A stretch of 24,496 nt of DNA from a virus. Shown in pieces: positions 5,986-13,294 of the stretch (the first letter of the stretch is position 1; every line of letters begins with the position of its first letter). The stretch is from positions 1 through 24,496 of the IMG/VR virus record IMGVR_UViG_3300010300_000100. The stretch is one strand, 5' to 3'. The notes under the pieces were generated by a model. The model worked only from the letters and a program-made list of their open reading frames with translations, was not told where the DNA came from and searched no databases. The translations under genes were made by a program, and so were the position numbers.

Positions 5986-6272
5986 GCGATTGGATCGACG
6001 AACTCTTCGATTGTGGCCCGGAGAATGATTATAGCAACGTCTACCACAACAGCAGGCGGTTTGCGGTCTCCCTCGTGCGTACAAGTACCCTGTCGCTCGA
6101 AGAACAGGACGATTTGAACGACACCCTGCTTGACTTCGACATCGAGATGACAAGCGACGAGATCCAAGAGGTCATAACACGCTTGCAGCTCAACCAACAA
6201 GACCCAATGCAGTTCTACGCGCCCTCAAAGCGTGAGATCGGCGAGCATATAAAGAAGATAACCGATATTTAG
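5982..6272 (+). CDS. Small acidic protein of unknown function
   Basis: The start is the ATG at 5982 in an ATGA overlap; an in-frame ATG at 5916 would add a very arginine-rich leader that is simply the shadow of the previous gene. The 96-residue acidic protein is mostly helical (SLEEQDDLNDTLLDFDIEMT, SDEIQEVITRLQLNQ). No family is recognised. It ends two bases before the DDLPF-tailed gene and is probably co-expressed with it. Confidence 0.6.
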   Translation: MSDWIDELFDCGPENDYSNVYHNSRRFAVSLVRTSTLSLEEQDDLNDTLLDFDIEMTSDEIQEVITRLQLNQQDPMQFYAPSKREIGEHIKKITDI

Positions 6273-6274
6273 GC

Positions 6275-6577
6275 ATGCCAATTCCCCAAGCCATCAACAT
6301 GAGCATCAACTTGGACATGATTGACAAGAATCAGATCGTCCAAGGCAAGAAAGGCCGTTACATCAACGTGCGTCTGGTGAATACACCCGACAACCAATAC
6401 GGCTACGACTATTTCGCAGCGCAAGACATCCCAAAGGAGATGCGCGAGCAAGGTTTGCGCGGACCCATCCTCGGGAACGCACGAGCATTTGGTATTGACC
6501 AAGGACAGCCAGCTGAGAAGGGAGCTCCTGCAGAGGTGAATGTGCATCCGCGCACCTCTGATGACCTCCCATTCTGA
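6275..6577 (+). CDS. Small protein with SSB-like DDLPF C-terminal tip
   Basis: The 100-residue product (or 92 residues from the second ATG at 6299) has a beta-rich N-domain (INLDMIDKNQIVQGKKGRYI, NVRLVNTPDNQYGYDYFAAQ), then KEMREQGLRGPILGN, a flexible Gly/Pro/Ala/Gln linker and the terminal TSDDLPF. That ending matches the acidic partner-recruiting tip of bacterial SSB proteins. I recall small Bacteroidota phage proteins with this layout, but no role is established. It may supply the tip missing from the OB-fold SSB at 1849, or be an independent single-strand-binding protein. It is the last gene before a terminator. Confidence 0.7.
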   Translation: MPIPQAINMSINLDMIDKNQIVQGKKGRYINVRLVNTPDNQYGYDYFAAQDIPKEMREQGLRGPILGNARAFGIDQGQPAEKGAPAEVNVHPRTSDDLPF

Positions 6578-6597
6578 GTGGGTTATTAGGTTAGATG

Positions 6598-6635
6598 GAG
6601 GGGGTCGGGCTAAGGCTTGACCTCCTCTTTTTATT
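6598..6635 (+). terminator. Rho-independent terminator
   Basis: GAGGGGGTC at 6598-6606 pairs with GACCTCCTC at 6619-6627, giving nine pairs with one G-U and a 12-base loop, followed by TTTTTATTT. It lies 20 bases after the DDLPF-tailed gene and just before the gene at 6642, so it divides the plus-strand genes into two transcription units or attenuates readthrough into the helicase group. Confidence 0.75.
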
Positions 6636-6641
6636 TCTCAG

Positions 6642-7043
6642 ATGAAGAACAACAGAGACGCTGCAAAAAAGTTTAAGGCTGACTTCTACAAAGCCCTTCG
6701 TGAATACTTCCAGGCAGACACCGATCCGCAGGGAGGTAGCGATGCCGACACCGTGTTTGACATCTTCGTTAGTCACCTGCACTTCTACGAGGTTCACAGC
6801 CAGTTAGATCCAGATCAGGAGCACGAGGAGGAGTCTAGTTCACTGGTAGACCTGGATGAAGAAGGCCTTCATGTGGCCCAAACTTATGGGACCGTTTTCC
6901 ACACTGGCGTGTTGGGAACATTTGACACCGAAACGAGGCTAGAACTCCTCGAAGCATGTATCTATGCGCTGAACAAACGCTTCAACGAATTTGAGCACGA
7001 AGTAAGAAAGCGCTGGCATGAAAAACGTAACCGAGGTCACTAG
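6642..7043 (+). CDS. Acidic protein of unknown function upstream of the helicase
   Basis: The 133-residue product starts seven bases after the T-run of the terminator. It has a basic helical N-terminus (MKNNRDAAKKFKADFYKALR), an acidic middle (DPDQEHEEESSSLVDLDEEG) and a helical C-terminus ending in basic residues. No domain is recognised. It overlaps the helicase gene by 26 bases, which suggests coupled translation and a possible role with the helicase, but this is only context. Confidence 0.6.
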   Translation: MKNNRDAAKKFKADFYKALREYFQADTDPQGGSDADTVFDIFVSHLHFYEVHSQLDPDQEHEEESSSLVDLDEEGLHVAQTYGTVFHTGVLGTFDTETRLELLEACIYALNKRFNEFEHEVRKRWHEKRNRGH

Positions 7044-8490
7044 GCAGATAGAACAGCTGTGCTGTCTGGCCGAGAACCTGGTTACCCCAGAGAAGGTAAG
7101 TGAGGTAGTAGAAATACCTTACGATCCGGACAAGTGTAGCGCCAAGTCTGCTGCTGCGATGCTCGGCATTTCGATCCCGGCGTTGTCGAAGCTCTGTGGT
7201 ATTCCTATGCTGGAGATTGGAGGTATGACCAATGTCTGGATGGGCACCCACTACGAGCCGATAACTGACGGGTTGAAAGGAAAGGTGTTGCGTGCGTTCG
7301 CCAAATCCTCCGGCCTGCTCAAGCCATCGATCTTGACAAGCGATTTCCAACGTGAGTTTGACAAGAGTTTTACGGCCTATGGCAAACCCGAGGTGGTTTT
7401 TGGTTATTCAGGTAGAGGTGTTCGCGGTATCAACTTCTTGGACGGTGTTCTGACGTTCAGCGAGGGCCGCGAGCACTTCGTTCCTGACCATAGGCCAGAA
7501 GATCTGAGCACCTACTGCATCCCTGGGCGCTGGCGTGAGCCATCAACCAGCGATCGGTGGGAAACCTTCATGCAAGAGGCCATTCCTGATGCAGACAGCA
7601 GGCAGTATGTGCTGGCAAGCTTCGCCAATGCCATAGCTGGCGATCCCCTCAAGGCTCAGAAGGTGTTGCTACTCATCGGCGCAGCAGGAGCTGGTAAATC
7701 GACCATGATTGAAGCCATTGCAGGATGCATCGGGCACCATAACGTCATGAGGACGGACAACCTCAGTCAGATTACTCGTGACGACAGCCGACATCGCATG
7801 CGCCTGGCCCACGCCACCCTTTGTGTAAGCGCTGATGCCAGTGAAAACATCGGTGACAAGGATGCGCTGAAGATGATCGTGTCAAAGGAGCCTATCATCG
7901 CGCGCAAGCTGTACAGTGAGCCTGTAGAGATTACTCCGCGTGCCAGCCTCGTGGTTGCTAGTAACGAGATGGGCCTGAGCTACGTCCTGAGTGACCCTGG
8001 CGTCGCGCGTCGCTTCGACATCGTAAGTTTTCGCAGCGCCAAGCACGAGAAGAGGCGTGACCCTAACCTCATCAATGACCTGACCACCATTGAAGCCCAA
8101 ATAGGCATCGGGTTCAGCATGGCCAAGGCATTGATAGCCCACCTTCGGCAGTATGAAGGGAGGTTGCTGCGTCCGCCAGTGCTTGAGCAAGAGTTGGAAC
8201 GTCTACGTCTAGAAGGCGACCCATTCATGAGTTGGATGGAGGCCAGCGGGATCACCGTGGATAGCACTATTGAAAACACTGCTGAGATCCATCAGGACAG
8301 GGCTCACACAAGCTTCAAGAGCTACTGTGCCAATCAAGGATACAACCCCTGGTCGATCCGCCGATTCAAGAGCAGGCTGCGTGCCTTGAACCTCGAAGAG
8401 ACCGGAAAGCACGGTGGCAAACACAGCTATATGTTTTATGTGAAAGACATCAACCTCGCAAAAGTGGCGCAGCTTATACGATTGGTGTGA
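7018..8490 (+). CDS. SF3 helicase / P4-type primase-helicase C-terminal domain
   Basis: The 490-residue protein contains an SF3 AAA+ helicase core: Walker A GAAGAGKST at about residues 220-228, a Walker B-like strand LCVSADAS near 266, a sensor-like SLVVASNE near 309 and an arginine-finger segment GVARRFD near 327. The alpha-helical region after the core matches the D5/P4-type helicase family, including a late LEQELERLRLEGDPFMSWME segment. The N-terminal 150 residues contain a helix-turn-helix-like stretch (AAMLGISIPALSKL) but no recognisable primase motif, so priming may be done elsewhere or by the host. It should unwind the phage origin or fork as a hexamer. The start overlaps the previous gene by 26 bases. 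Confidence 0.85.
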   Translation: MKNVTEVTRQIEQLCCLAENLVTPEKVSEVVEIPYDPDKCSAKSAAAMLGISIPALSKLCGIPMLEIGGMTNVWMGTHYEPITDGLKGKVLRAFAKSSGLLKPSILTSDFQREFDKSFTAYGKPEVVFGYSGRGVRGINFLDGVLTFSEGREHFVPDHRPEDLSTYCIPGRWREPSTSDRWETFMQEAIPDADSRQYVLASFANAIAGDPLKAQKVLLLIGAAGAGKSTMIEAIAGCIGHHNVMRTDNLSQITRDDSRHRMRLAHATLCVSADASENIGDKDALKMIVSKEPIIARKLYSEPVEITPRASLVVASNEMGLSYVLSDPGVARRFDIVSFRSAKHEKRRDPNLINDLTTIEAQIGIGFSMAKALIAHLRQYEGRLLRPPVLEQELERLRLEGDPFMSWMEASGITVDSTIENTAEIHQDRAHTSFKSYCANQGYNPWSIRRFKSRLRALNLEETGKHGGKHSYMFYVKDINLAKVAQLIRLV

Positions 8491-8544
8491 TGGCAGCATA
8501 TCTCACACAAGCAGAACATAAATTGGTAAAATGTTTTGCCAGTT

Positions 8545-8778
8545 ATGGTTCGTGTGATCATCGAGACGGATTTAGAGGAACACTATATCACCAAGCCCGA
8601 AGTCTTGGAGATGGCCGGTGTCCTAGCAGAGTCTTATCCCAACCCAGGAGTGTACGTGACAAGTTTTGGATACCTGACCTACAAGGTTCACAGGAAGAAT
8701 GAAAGCTGCGTTGTCTACGTCACTGAGGGACACGGTTATCATGGGCTATGGAGTGGCTATGACGCAAACTTGGCATAG
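8545..8778 (+). CDS. Small protein of unknown function
   Basis: The ATG at 8545 is preferred; a TTG three codons upstream is also possible. The 77-residue product is mixed beta/alpha (VRVIIETDLEEHYITKPEVL, YVTSFGYLTYKVHRKN) and ends immediately before the next ATG. A competing frame at 8487-8702 has a composition typical of an out-of-frame read and is not accepted. The family is unknown. Gene spacing fits an operon with the helicase. Confidence 0.55.
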   Translation: MVRVIIETDLEEHYITKPEVLEMAGVLAESYPNPGVYVTSFGYLTYKVHRKNESCVVYVTEGHGYHGLWSGYDANLA

Positions 8779-9315
8779 ATGAGCACTCGAGTAGAGACCT
8801 GCTATTTTTATACAGAGGAGGAAGCCATAGACTTCTACAATTCCTATCGCAGCATTCATGGTGAGGGTGATACCCTTAGTCGTGGGCAAAACGCTGCACT
8901 TCAATATTTCATGAGCCGGTTCATGTACCTGCCCAACACCCTGATCGCCTACATCACCGACAGGAAACCGTGGCACGTCAATCAGACCATCCAAAGGCTG
9001 GTGGAGGCTGCCAGCGACAGTCGTATCCCGGTGACGATGAACGATAACTACCGCGAGCACATAGAGGACATGGACGACCTTGCGAGGGACTGCTTCGGAG
9101 CGAAGAACCCCGAGCTTGACATGGTCCTTGACGATCGCGACAAGGCCTTTTTGCTGTGGCATAGCCAGAAGAGTACGGGATGGTTCGAGGACAGCGATCT
9201 AGAGCCTGATCAAAGTAGCATCATCGACGAACTCTTAAACACCATCGGCCTGCCGGCTGGCGGGTGGATGGCAGAGGTTATCGCTGCCAGTTTCAAGATC
9301 GACTATCATGATTAG
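8779..9315 (+). CDS. Phage protein of unknown function (178 residues)
   Basis: The ATG follows the preceding stop without a gap. The product is acidic and largely helical (TEEEAIDFYNSYRSIHGEGD, LNTIGLPAGGWMAEVIAASF) with no membrane segment or metal motif. It overlaps the phosphoesterase gene by eight bases. I do not recognise a family. The position between a helicase and a phosphoesterase fits a middle-gene DNA-metabolism cluster. Confidence 0.6.
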   Translation: MSTRVETCYFYTEEEAIDFYNSYRSIHGEGDTLSRGQNAALQYFMSRFMYLPNTLIAYITDRKPWHVNQTIQRLVEAASDSRIPVTMNDNYREHIEDMDDLARDCFGAKNPELDMVLDDRDKAFLLWHSQKSTGWFEDSDLEPDQSSIIDELLNTIGLPAGGWMAEVIAASFKIDYHD

Positions 9316-10054
9316 CCTACCCAAGACATATTACAAGAAGAGGCAGAAGGACGTGGAGATCGGACGAGGGAGGAAATTCCTCTTGCTATCGGACATCCAT
9401 GCCCCGTACCATGATCCCGCTGCACTTGAGGCTGCTATGCAGGGAGGCATAGACTTCGGTGCGGACACGGTGATCATCATGGGTGATATGATGGACTTTC
9501 ACCGCATCAGCAGATACCCCAATGCCCCTGGCACGCTAACCTTCCAGCGTGAACTGGAGGTGGGGTCTCAGATCCTCTTCTGTATAAGGGACGCATTCCC
9601 CACAGCAGACATCTTTTACATCGAGGGCAACCACGAGGTGAGGCTGTCACATTACATATTAAAAAACTGTGAGGAGTTTAGGGATCTATCTTCGCTAAGC
9701 TTGCCTAGATTGCTGGACATGAACATGCAGGACGTGACATACGTGCAGGACGGATTCATCCACTGCGGAGACATGTCGTTTCTGCATGGCCATGAGTTGC
9801 GAGGCATCGGTGGTGTCAATCCATCACGTAAGCTGTATGCTAAGATGAAGAAGTCAGCTATTTGCGGGCACCTCCACAGGCCAGAGAGCTTCTACACCAG
9901 GGACGGGCAGGGCAAGCTGCTGCAATGTCATATCCTGGGTCATCTCGGTGAGCCGACGCCATCCTACCATCCACGCAACGACTGGCAACATGGCTACGGT
10001 CTAGTAGAGGTCACCAAGAAAGGACGCGTATGGGTACAGAATCAGATACTATGA
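9308..10054 (+). CDS. Calcineurin-like metallophosphoesterase
   Basis: The 248-residue protein has the full metallophosphoesterase motif set in order: SDIH (Asp29, His31), GDMMD (Asp60), GNHE (Asn108, His109), HGH (His160-His162) and GHLH (His188, His190). These bind a dinuclear metal centre that hydrolyses phosphomono- or diesters. The length fits phage and prophage members of this superfamily. The substrate is not readable from sequence; nucleic acid, nucleotide and phosphoprotein phosphatases share the fold. It starts inside the previous gene and ends in an ATGA overlap with the next. Confidence 0.9.
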   Translation: MISLPKTYYKKRQKDVEIGRGRKFLLLSDIHAPYHDPAALEAAMQGGIDFGADTVIIMGDMMDFHRISRYPNAPGTLTFQRELEVGSQILFCIRDAFPTADIFYIEGNHEVRLSHYILKNCEEFRDLSSLSLPRLLDMNMQDVTYVQDGFIHCGDMSFLHGHELRGIGGVNPSRKLYAKMKKSAICGHLHRPESFYTRDGQGKLLQCHILGHLGEPTPSYHPRNDWQHGYGLVEVTKKGRVWVQNQIL

Positions 10055-10335
10055 ACGAGGAACTAATTTTCGCTGACGGATTCGATGAATGCATCATTGG
10101 CGTCATGGAATATGACGGAAACATGCGTGTGGTCTATGACAAGTGGGCCATGGTCCTCTGCATGCGCAACCAAGAGCCTGATCTGACGTTTGACGATGCC
10201 GTTGAGTTCCTTGAATACAACGTGTGGGGATCGTACGTTGGACCGCATACGCCAATCTATCTGCAGGTCTTTGACGGGAACCCGGAAGAGCGGAGAGAAG
10301 ACGTCATAGAGTACATGTACGACAACTTCTGGTAG
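10051..10335 (+). CDS. Small conserved phage protein downstream of phosphoesterase
   Basis: The start is placed at the ATG in the ATGA overlap at 10051; an in-frame ATG at 10030 lies inside the phosphoesterase. The 94-residue acidic protein contains VVYDKWAMVLCMRNQEPDLT, then DDAVEFLEYNVWGSYVGPHT and PIYLQ. This pattern (a helix, an acidic helix DAVEFLEYNV, then G-x-x-x-G-x-x-TPI) is one I recall from many phages, with no assigned function. It is the last plus-strand gene before the convergent junction. Confidence 0.7.
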   Translation: MNEELIFADGFDECIIGVMEYDGNMRVVYDKWAMVLCMRNQEPDLTFDDAVEFLEYNVWGSYVGPHTPIYLQVFDGNPEERREDVIEYMYDNFW

Positions 10336-10336
10336 C

Positions 10337-10358
10337 AAAAGGAGGGCCGAAGCCCTCC
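10337..10358 (-). terminator. Convergent-junction terminator for the minus-strand operon
   Basis: GGAGGGC at 10341-10347 and GCCCTCC at 10352-10358 form a perfect seven-pair stem with a CGAA loop. Read on the minus strand the stem is followed by TTTTG, which suits termination of late transcripts. A plus-strand T-run is absent, though the stem may still slow plus-strand transcripts. Confidence 0.65.
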
Positions 10359-10366
10359 CTACGACC

Positions 10367-10379
10367 GAAGCCGTGCTTC
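10367..10379. other. Second small hairpin in the convergent junction
   Basis: GAAGC at 10367-10371 and GCTTC at 10375-10379 form a five-pair stem with a CGT loop, nine bases from the first hairpin. It is too weak alone to be a terminator and may support the neighbouring one. Confidence 0.35.
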
Positions 10380-10396
10380 ACCAACCACAATGAAGA

Positions 10397-10795
10397 CTAT
10401 AGTACGGTGTTCGTCTCTACGTTGAAGTACTCATCGATGCAATCAATGCACGCCTCTAGGCCCTTGCATATCTCCGCCTTCCATCCCTTCTCCCGCAACC
10501 GATGCTGCCACATCTTTTGATGCTCACTGGCCCGCCCTGTTGAGGTCTTTACCTCCAGTGCTAGACCAACATATCCATTCCTTGGTTCGAAGATCAAGAT
10601 GTCAGGGATACCTTTCTTGTAACCCGCCTGCTTCATCTTCAGCGCTGTGTGCATGGCTACCCTGACACCTCCGACCGTCGCCGAGAAGAGCGGTGGTGGC
10701 GCCATAGCCTCCAAGTGATCAATAATAAGTACCTGAATATCGTGCTCGGGCGAACCGTTGGTGCGCTTTGTTCTTTTTTGCCTTTTTCTATACAT
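10397..10795 (-). CDS. VRR-NUC domain endonuclease
   Basis: The 132-residue product (start at the ATG at 10795) matches the VRR-NUC nuclease fold: PEHDIQ (Glu17, Gln21), GGVRVAM, KKGIPDILIF with Asp65, then LALEVKTSTGRASEHQ with Glu81, Lys83 and Gln93 as the active-site set. Such domains are PD-(D/E)XK-like and act as small phage nucleases, possibly cutting branched DNA or helping packaging. The frame is open up to 10834, but the first 13 residues overlap the amidase coding sequence. The 5' part overlaps the amidase frame by 139 bases. Confidence 0.85.
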   Translation of the reverse strand: MYRKRQKRTKRTNGSPEHDIQVLIIDHLEAMAPPPLFSATVGGVRVAMHTALKMKQAGYKKGIPDILIFEPRNGYVGLALEVKTSTGRASEHQKMWQHRLREKGWKAEICKGLEACIDCIDEYFNVETNTVL

Positions 10796-11211
10796 GCTTC
10801 GGTGTACCATTGTCGGACGTCGAAACTGGGGCACTGTTTCTTGACCCCCTTGACGTCTCTGTGACCTAGAATAGCGGCCCCTGGGTATTGTTGTTGAAGA
10901 TCTTGAAGGAGATTGAAGAGAGCAGTCGTTTGATCCGCTGTCCTATTGTCCTCCGCTTTCGAAGATTCCTCTGCCATGCCTCCAACCCATGCGATTCCGA
11001 TAGAATCGAAATTCTCACCCTGAACATGAGCCCCAGGCCTGTGAATTGGCCTACCATCTTCGATCTCACCCGATCGGCGAATGATCTTGTGGTATCCCAC
11101 ATCGGACCAGTTGTTCTCATTGATGTGCCAGTTTCTAATTTCCTTTACTCCGATGTCCATGCTTGGCTTGGTCATCGTGCAGTGGACTATGATCTTGCGT
11201 ATCTTCCTCAT
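10657..11211 (-). CDS. N-acetylmuramoyl-L-alanine amidase (endolysin, T7 lysozyme type)
   Basis: The start is the ATG at 11211 in an ATGA overlap with the holin-like gene; the upstream ATG at 11262 lies inside that gene. Residues 1-138 form an Amidase_2/PGRP domain: IIVHCTMT (His10), GYHKIIRRSG (Tyr40, His41), GAHVQGENFDSIGIAWVGG, and LGHRDVKGVKKQCPSFD (His117, Cys127). His10, His117 and Cys127 are the expected zinc ligands. The enzyme cuts the amide bond between muramic acid and the peptide at lysis. T7 lysozyme is about 151 residues; the last ~46 here are basic, look unlike a domain and are read over the nuclease gene, so the natural end may be earlier if a frameshift or error lies near 10795. 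Confidence 0.85.
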   Translation of the reverse strand: MRKIRKIIVHCTMTKPSMDIGVKEIRNWHINENNWSDVGYHKIIRRSGEIEDGRPIHRPGAHVQGENFDSIGIAWVGGMAEESSKAEDNRTADQTTALFNLLQDLQQQYPGAAILGHRDVKGVKKQCPSFDVRQWYTEACIEKGKKEQSAPTVRPSTIFRYLLLITWRLWRHHRSSRRRSEVSG

Positions 11212-11414
11212 AAGCCCTGCTTTGCCAGCAACACCTTCAGCTCGTGGATACCTTCCACGCACTCCTTGAGCATGCCTTTGAGTTCCGACTGATCGCTTTC
11301 TAGCCGGTAGACCCGGCCCTTGAGTTTCGCCACTTCGCTGTTCAGGCTAACCCATACACCTATCGCCGTGACGATAGATGGCGCCAACGCCATCACAAAA
11401 TCCATGTCCTCCAT
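11208..11414 (-). CDS. Holin-like protein: one membrane segment plus coiled coil
   Basis: The 68-residue protein has one hydrophobic segment (residues 7-24, VMALAPSIVTAIGVWVSL) followed by a heptad-rich helix to the end (EVAKLKGRVYRLESDQSELK...). It sits directly upstream of the amidase with an ATGA overlap, the usual place of a holin or of an XhlA-like lysis helper. XhlA-type proteins carry the membrane segment at the C-terminus, so the order is reversed here. Holin or lysis-accessory function is inferred from context and topology. Confidence 0.65.
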   Translation of the reverse strand: MEDMDFVMALAPSIVTAIGVWVSLNSEVAKLKGRVYRLESDQSELKGMLKECVEGIHELKVLLAKQGL

Positions 11415-13294
11415 TATTCTGAGTAAATTTTCGATGCTCCGTTTTCGTCTACTTTGATGTAAATGCCGCCGGGCAACTCGTCGCCCAATCGGAATACCTT
11501 GCGTCCTGACAGATCGTAGTAACCGTAGATGCCTTCAGGCAGGGTGCCCGCTTCGATGCTGCGTGTAGGCTGCATGACAAGGCCAGCTGTGCAATCGGTG
11601 CCCCACAAAGGGAAGAACGCCAGAAAGTCCTCCACGTCTACGTCGTCATCACCATCCAGATCATAAGCACAGTTCTGCGTGCAGCCAAAGTTGAGCAGCA
11701 GGTCCAAGAGATCCGCATTGCCAACCACGCCGTCCTGATCGAAGTCTCCCAGGCAGGGTTCTCCATCCTCAACGCAGAAGGGTACCTCCAGCTGACTCCA
11801 ATCCCCACTGACATCAACCGTGATCATGTTGTCGTTTACCCACATCACCACTTCTCCGCCGTAAGGGATGCCGTCACCACCGTTGTCATAGATCATCAGT
11901 GTGTAGCAATCGTCATACAGGCATTGGTCGTACTGACGGAGCGTGATGCCCGCAGCCCAAGGTCCATCTTGCTGTATGGTCTGCCCCTCGCTATCGAACA
12001 GCGCCCATGCCGTCTCACTGCCAAAGAAATCAGAGGTGAAGTCCATGCGCCATAGATCACCCTCTTCGTACAACACGAACCCTGACGCTTGGTTGTTCGC
12101 AGGGTACTGATCCCCAAGCGCGATGACTTCAACCACAAAGCCACCGTCAATGGCAGCATCTTCAACCACTACTTCAATGCTGGTGTTTGGGGCTACGTCG
12201 AAAACCTCTTCGGTGTACACCCCGTTGCTCGATGTGATCTGTACAGTAGCCATCCCATACTCCGTGGTCCCTGTGTTGGCAAGGCCTACCTTGACGTCTT
12301 GTTCCAGCAAGCAGAACTGCTCCTCGTAGTCGAGGTACTGGATACCTAGATCGAACTCCACTGGCGGGAGACACTTCAGCCCATTCGCCAGGTTGGGACG
12401 ACCAGTCTCTATCGTCTGATGCATGCGCTCTGCCTGACCTTCCGTAAAGGCCTCTCTACAGATCTCGCCCGTGTAGTCCATGTAGTTGTCCACTAGGGCG
12501 TCAGGGCACGACGGTGCGGAACAGATCCAGTTCGTAGTTGTTGGTGGCGTATCGCACACTCTATCGCCAGCGACCAAGCAGTTGCCTCCCTGATCACAGC
12601 TAGTGGTATTTTCAAACGTGTGCAGCAACCCCAGGTAGTGGCCCATCTCGTGGCTAAGGACCTTGCCCAGGTTGTAGCCATCATCCTCCAACCTGCTTGA
12701 TAGCATCACGATGCCGTCCAGGCAGTTGTTGGTTGGGCCTACATAGGCGTACCCCTGGATACCACCACCGCCGTTGTTGCCATTGATCTCAGGCACGACA
12801 TATATGTTGACGTACTCATCGACGTTCCAGCATCCCAGCGACTTGAGACTACCGTCGGGATACCCATCATCGAGTCCTGATACAGCCACCCCGTCGGCCA
12901 TAAACTGAGCGATGCCGCTGAGGTCGTAGCGTACGATGCCTGTTGTTGGTGCGCCAAAGGGATCGCGCTGCGCTAGACATAGGTTGATCTTCGTGTCCAC
13001 ACCGCTGCCATCACCCGTGCCGCCAGGCACCTTACGGAACTGTTCGTTCATGCGGTCCAGGCTGTAAAGGATGTCGGAGTCTGGCAGGTTATGGGAAGTG
13101 CCATTGGGCACCCCCTTGTGCATGATGTGAAAGACGACAGGTAGTGTGACTTCCTCCACGTCATCGAGACGTACGCTGTGCTTAAACACGCCGCCGAAGC
13201 CCATGTATACCGGGCTTGTCAGCTGCGCACATTCCTCCTGCGCAGAGCACAAGAGGATGGCCATTCCAAGTAGTGTTGTTAGTAGGTATTTCAT
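11414..13294 (-). CDS. Secreted M43 (pappalysin-like) metalloprotease with dockerin-like region and T9SS-type sorting domain
   Basis: The 626-residue precursor has a signal peptide (MKYLLTTLLGMAILLCSA, likely cleaved before QE). The catalytic domain contains the zinc motif HEMGHYLGLLH (His215, Glu216, His219, Gly222, His225), a CDTPPT segment near 247 and the Met-turn NYMDY near 270, all typical of M43B proteases. A CARDB-like beta domain (about 313-405) and a second beta domain (about 408-510) follow. Two EF-hand-like dockerin loops (DFDQDGVVGNADLLDLL, DLDGDDDVDVEDFLAFF) lie at about 515-565. The last 40 residues (YGYYDLSGRKVF, GGIYIKVDENG) resemble the type A sorting domain of the T9SS, found only in Bacteroidota. 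The gene overlaps its upstream neighbour by 4 bases (ATGA) and its downstream one by 1 (TAATG). Confidence 0.85.
   Translation of the reverse strand: MKYLLTTLLGMAILLCSAQEECAQLTSPVYMGFGGVFKHSVRLDDVEEVTLPVVFHIMHKGVPNGTSHNLPDSDILYSLDRMNEQFRKVPGGTGDGSGVDTKINLCLAQRDPFGAPTTGIVRYDLSGIAQFMADGVAVSGLDDGYPDGSLKSLGCWNVDEYVNIYVVPEINGNNGGGGIQGYAYVGPTNNCLDGIVMLSSRLEDDGYNLGKVLSHEMGHYLGLLHTFENTTSCDQGGNCLVAGDRVCDTPPTTTNWICSAPSCPDALVDNYMDYTGEICREAFTEGQAERMHQTIETGRPNLANGLKCLPPVEFDLGIQYLDYEEQFCLLEQDVKVGLANTGTTEYGMATVQITSSNGVYTEEVFDVAPNTSIEVVVEDAAIDGGFVVEVIALGDQYPANNQASGFVLYEEGDLWRMDFTSDFFGSETAWALFDSEGQTIQQDGPWAAGITLRQYDQCLYDDCYTLMIYDNGGDGIPYGGEVVMWVNDNMITVDVSGDWSQLEVPFCVEDGEPCLGDFDQDGVVGNADLLDLLLNFGCTQNCAYDLDGDDDVDVEDFLAFFPLWGTDCTAGLVMQPTRSIEAGTLPEGIYGYYDLSGRKVFRLGDELPGGIYIKVDENGASKIYSE

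Noticed and set aside
6585-6593. ATTAGGTTA, reverse complement of the TAACCTAAT motif
   Set aside because: A single nine-base match in an intergenic region can be chance; no start codon on the minus strand is linked to it.
8487-8702. 71-codon frame overlapping the helicase end and the gene at 8545
   Set aside because: The composition is typical of an out-of-frame read; the frame at 8545-8778 has better spacing and composition.
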